A DNA stretch of 9,848 nucleotides from Solirubrobacter deserti (lineage in GTDB: Bacteria; Actinomycetota; Thermoleophilia; Solirubrobacterales; Solirubrobacteraceae). Both the position numbers and the translations under genes were made by a program. Below are positions 8,597 to 9,848 of this stretch, in pieces; position 1 is the first letter of the stretch, and every line of letters starts with the position of its first letter. The stretch spans positions 1 to 9,848 of the forward strand of contig NZ_QPKJ02000021.1 of assembly GCF_003344625.1 (NCBI RefSeq), in the 5' to 3' direction. The notes beneath the pieces were generated by a model, which saw nothing but the letters and a program-made list of their open reading frames with translations, did not search any database and was not told the origin of the DNA.

Positions 8597-8855
8597 TTAT
8601 CCTAGCAACGTGCCATGTAATTGGCGATACCATGTTTGGGTAGTATTTTTTCGAAAATGGTGGGTTGACACCTCTGCTAGAGAATAATAGCTCCCGTTAA
8701 AGGGGGGATTCTTCGAGAATCCAGTGTTTAGTGAGGAAGAACCTTGCACGTCACTCTTTGTGATTTTCCAATTTATTTGGAAGTCTTCGATATATAGATC
8801 GGGAGCCAAGTCGTGTAGCCTGAGTGTTATCGAAGCTAGACACATATTTATTTTC
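8597..8855. other. Noncoding region upstream of the 3' regulatory block
   Basis: A 118-codon minus-strand frame runs from 8953 to 8597, but it starts inside the hairpin next to the polypurine element and crosses AT-rich noncoding sequence, so I do not call it a gene. No sense ORF is seen. The region holds one strong palindrome (8706-8722). Confidence 0.45.
8706..8722. repeat. 7-bp palindrome with heat-shock-element-like core
   Basis: GGATTCT (8706-8712) and AGAATCC (8716-8722) flank TCG. The centre, CTTCGAGAAT, fits the two-unit pattern nTTCnnGAAn bound by heat-shock factors, which control some plant retrotransposons. Two units alone are weak, and the site is not in a demonstrated LTR. Confidence 0.4.
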
Positions 8856-8900
8856 TGTAAATATTTTGTAAATATTTGTACATAACTTTTATTGTATATA
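8856..8900 (+). promoter_or_regulatory. Cluster of three UGUANAUA motifs in the sense RNA
   Basis: An 11-base unit TGTAAATATTT occurs twice in tandem (8856-8866 and 8867-8877), and TGTATATA follows at 8893-8900. Each contains the UGUANAUA consensus of Pumilio/PUF RNA-binding proteins. The same words also resemble UGUA far-upstream elements of plant poly(A) sites. The motifs are seen directly; the binding role is inferred. Confidence 0.4.
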
Positions 8901-8940
8901 TTTGTTCTGTCTTTTGTATAATATTGTGTGTTCTTTTTCC

Positions 8941-8978
8941 ACATTGAGGACAATGTTTGATTTAAGTTGGGGGGAGGA
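8941..8978 (+). promoter_or_regulatory. Hairpin plus polypurine tract (candidate plus-strand primer)
   Basis: ACATTG (8941-8946) pairs perfectly with CAATGT (8951-8956) around AGGA. Twelve bases later the purine run GGGGGGAGGA (8969-8978) begins. From memory, ATTGAGGACAATG followed by an AAGT-plus-G-run is a recurrent arrangement in Athila-type elements. It is the best candidate for the plus-strand primer. However, the bases after it (TTTAGTTTGG) do not begin with TG as an LTR should, so the LTR start is not confirmed. Confidence 0.55.

Positions 8979-9848
<870 letters not shown>

Noticed and set aside
8597..8953. A 118-codon minus-strand frame.
   Set aside because: It begins in the hairpin beside the polypurine tract and runs through AT-rich regulatory sequence; no motif and a Tyr/Asn/Lys bias typical of random AT-rich frames.

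Overview
The window is the internal part of a plant Ty3/gypsy LTR retrotransposon of the Athila lineage. The evidence is one intact Gag-Pol reading frame with the order Gag, zinc knuckle, protease, reverse transcriptase, RNase H, integrase and GPY module. It has no chromodomain and no second (archaeal-type) RNase H between RNase H and integrase, which argues against chromoviruses and the Tat/Ogre group. The AT-rich composition and A/T-ending codons suggest a flowering plant, probably a eudicot; the species cannot be read from the sequence. No host gene was recognised.

Layout. Positions 1-155 are an A-rich then T-rich leader. Positions 156-6101 carry the Gag-Pol polyprotein (1,981 aa from the first ATG, no internal stop or frameshift). 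Right after the stop lie two small hairpins (6114-6160), then a T-rich stretch and a polypurine-tract-like element (6240-6254). From there to about 8960, where many Athila elements carry a sense env-like gene, I see no convincing sense ORF. Instead there is a clear antisense ORF (7117 to 6680, 145 aa) encoding an N-terminal LDLNLTL (EAR-like) motif followed by a long coiled coil. It has a plant-like start context and a possible antisense promoter behind it. Further upstream on the minus strand (about 8515 to 7622) there are open stretches in shifting frames, which may be a decayed or spliced antisense coding region. The module ends in UGUANAUA-type motifs, a hairpin and a second copy of the polypurine-like element (8941-8978).

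Positions 8979-9848 are noncoding, AT-rich sequence with long A runs and a third purine tract (9719-9735). No LTR pair, primer-binding site or target-site duplication could be identified, so both element ends probably lie outside the window or are unresolved.

How it works together: Gag-Pol supplies particle, protease, reverse transcription and integration functions from the sense transcript. The antisense module is the unusual part. If expressed, it would make a small nuclear-type adaptor protein with a putative TOPLESS-recruiting motif; this is inference, not shown.
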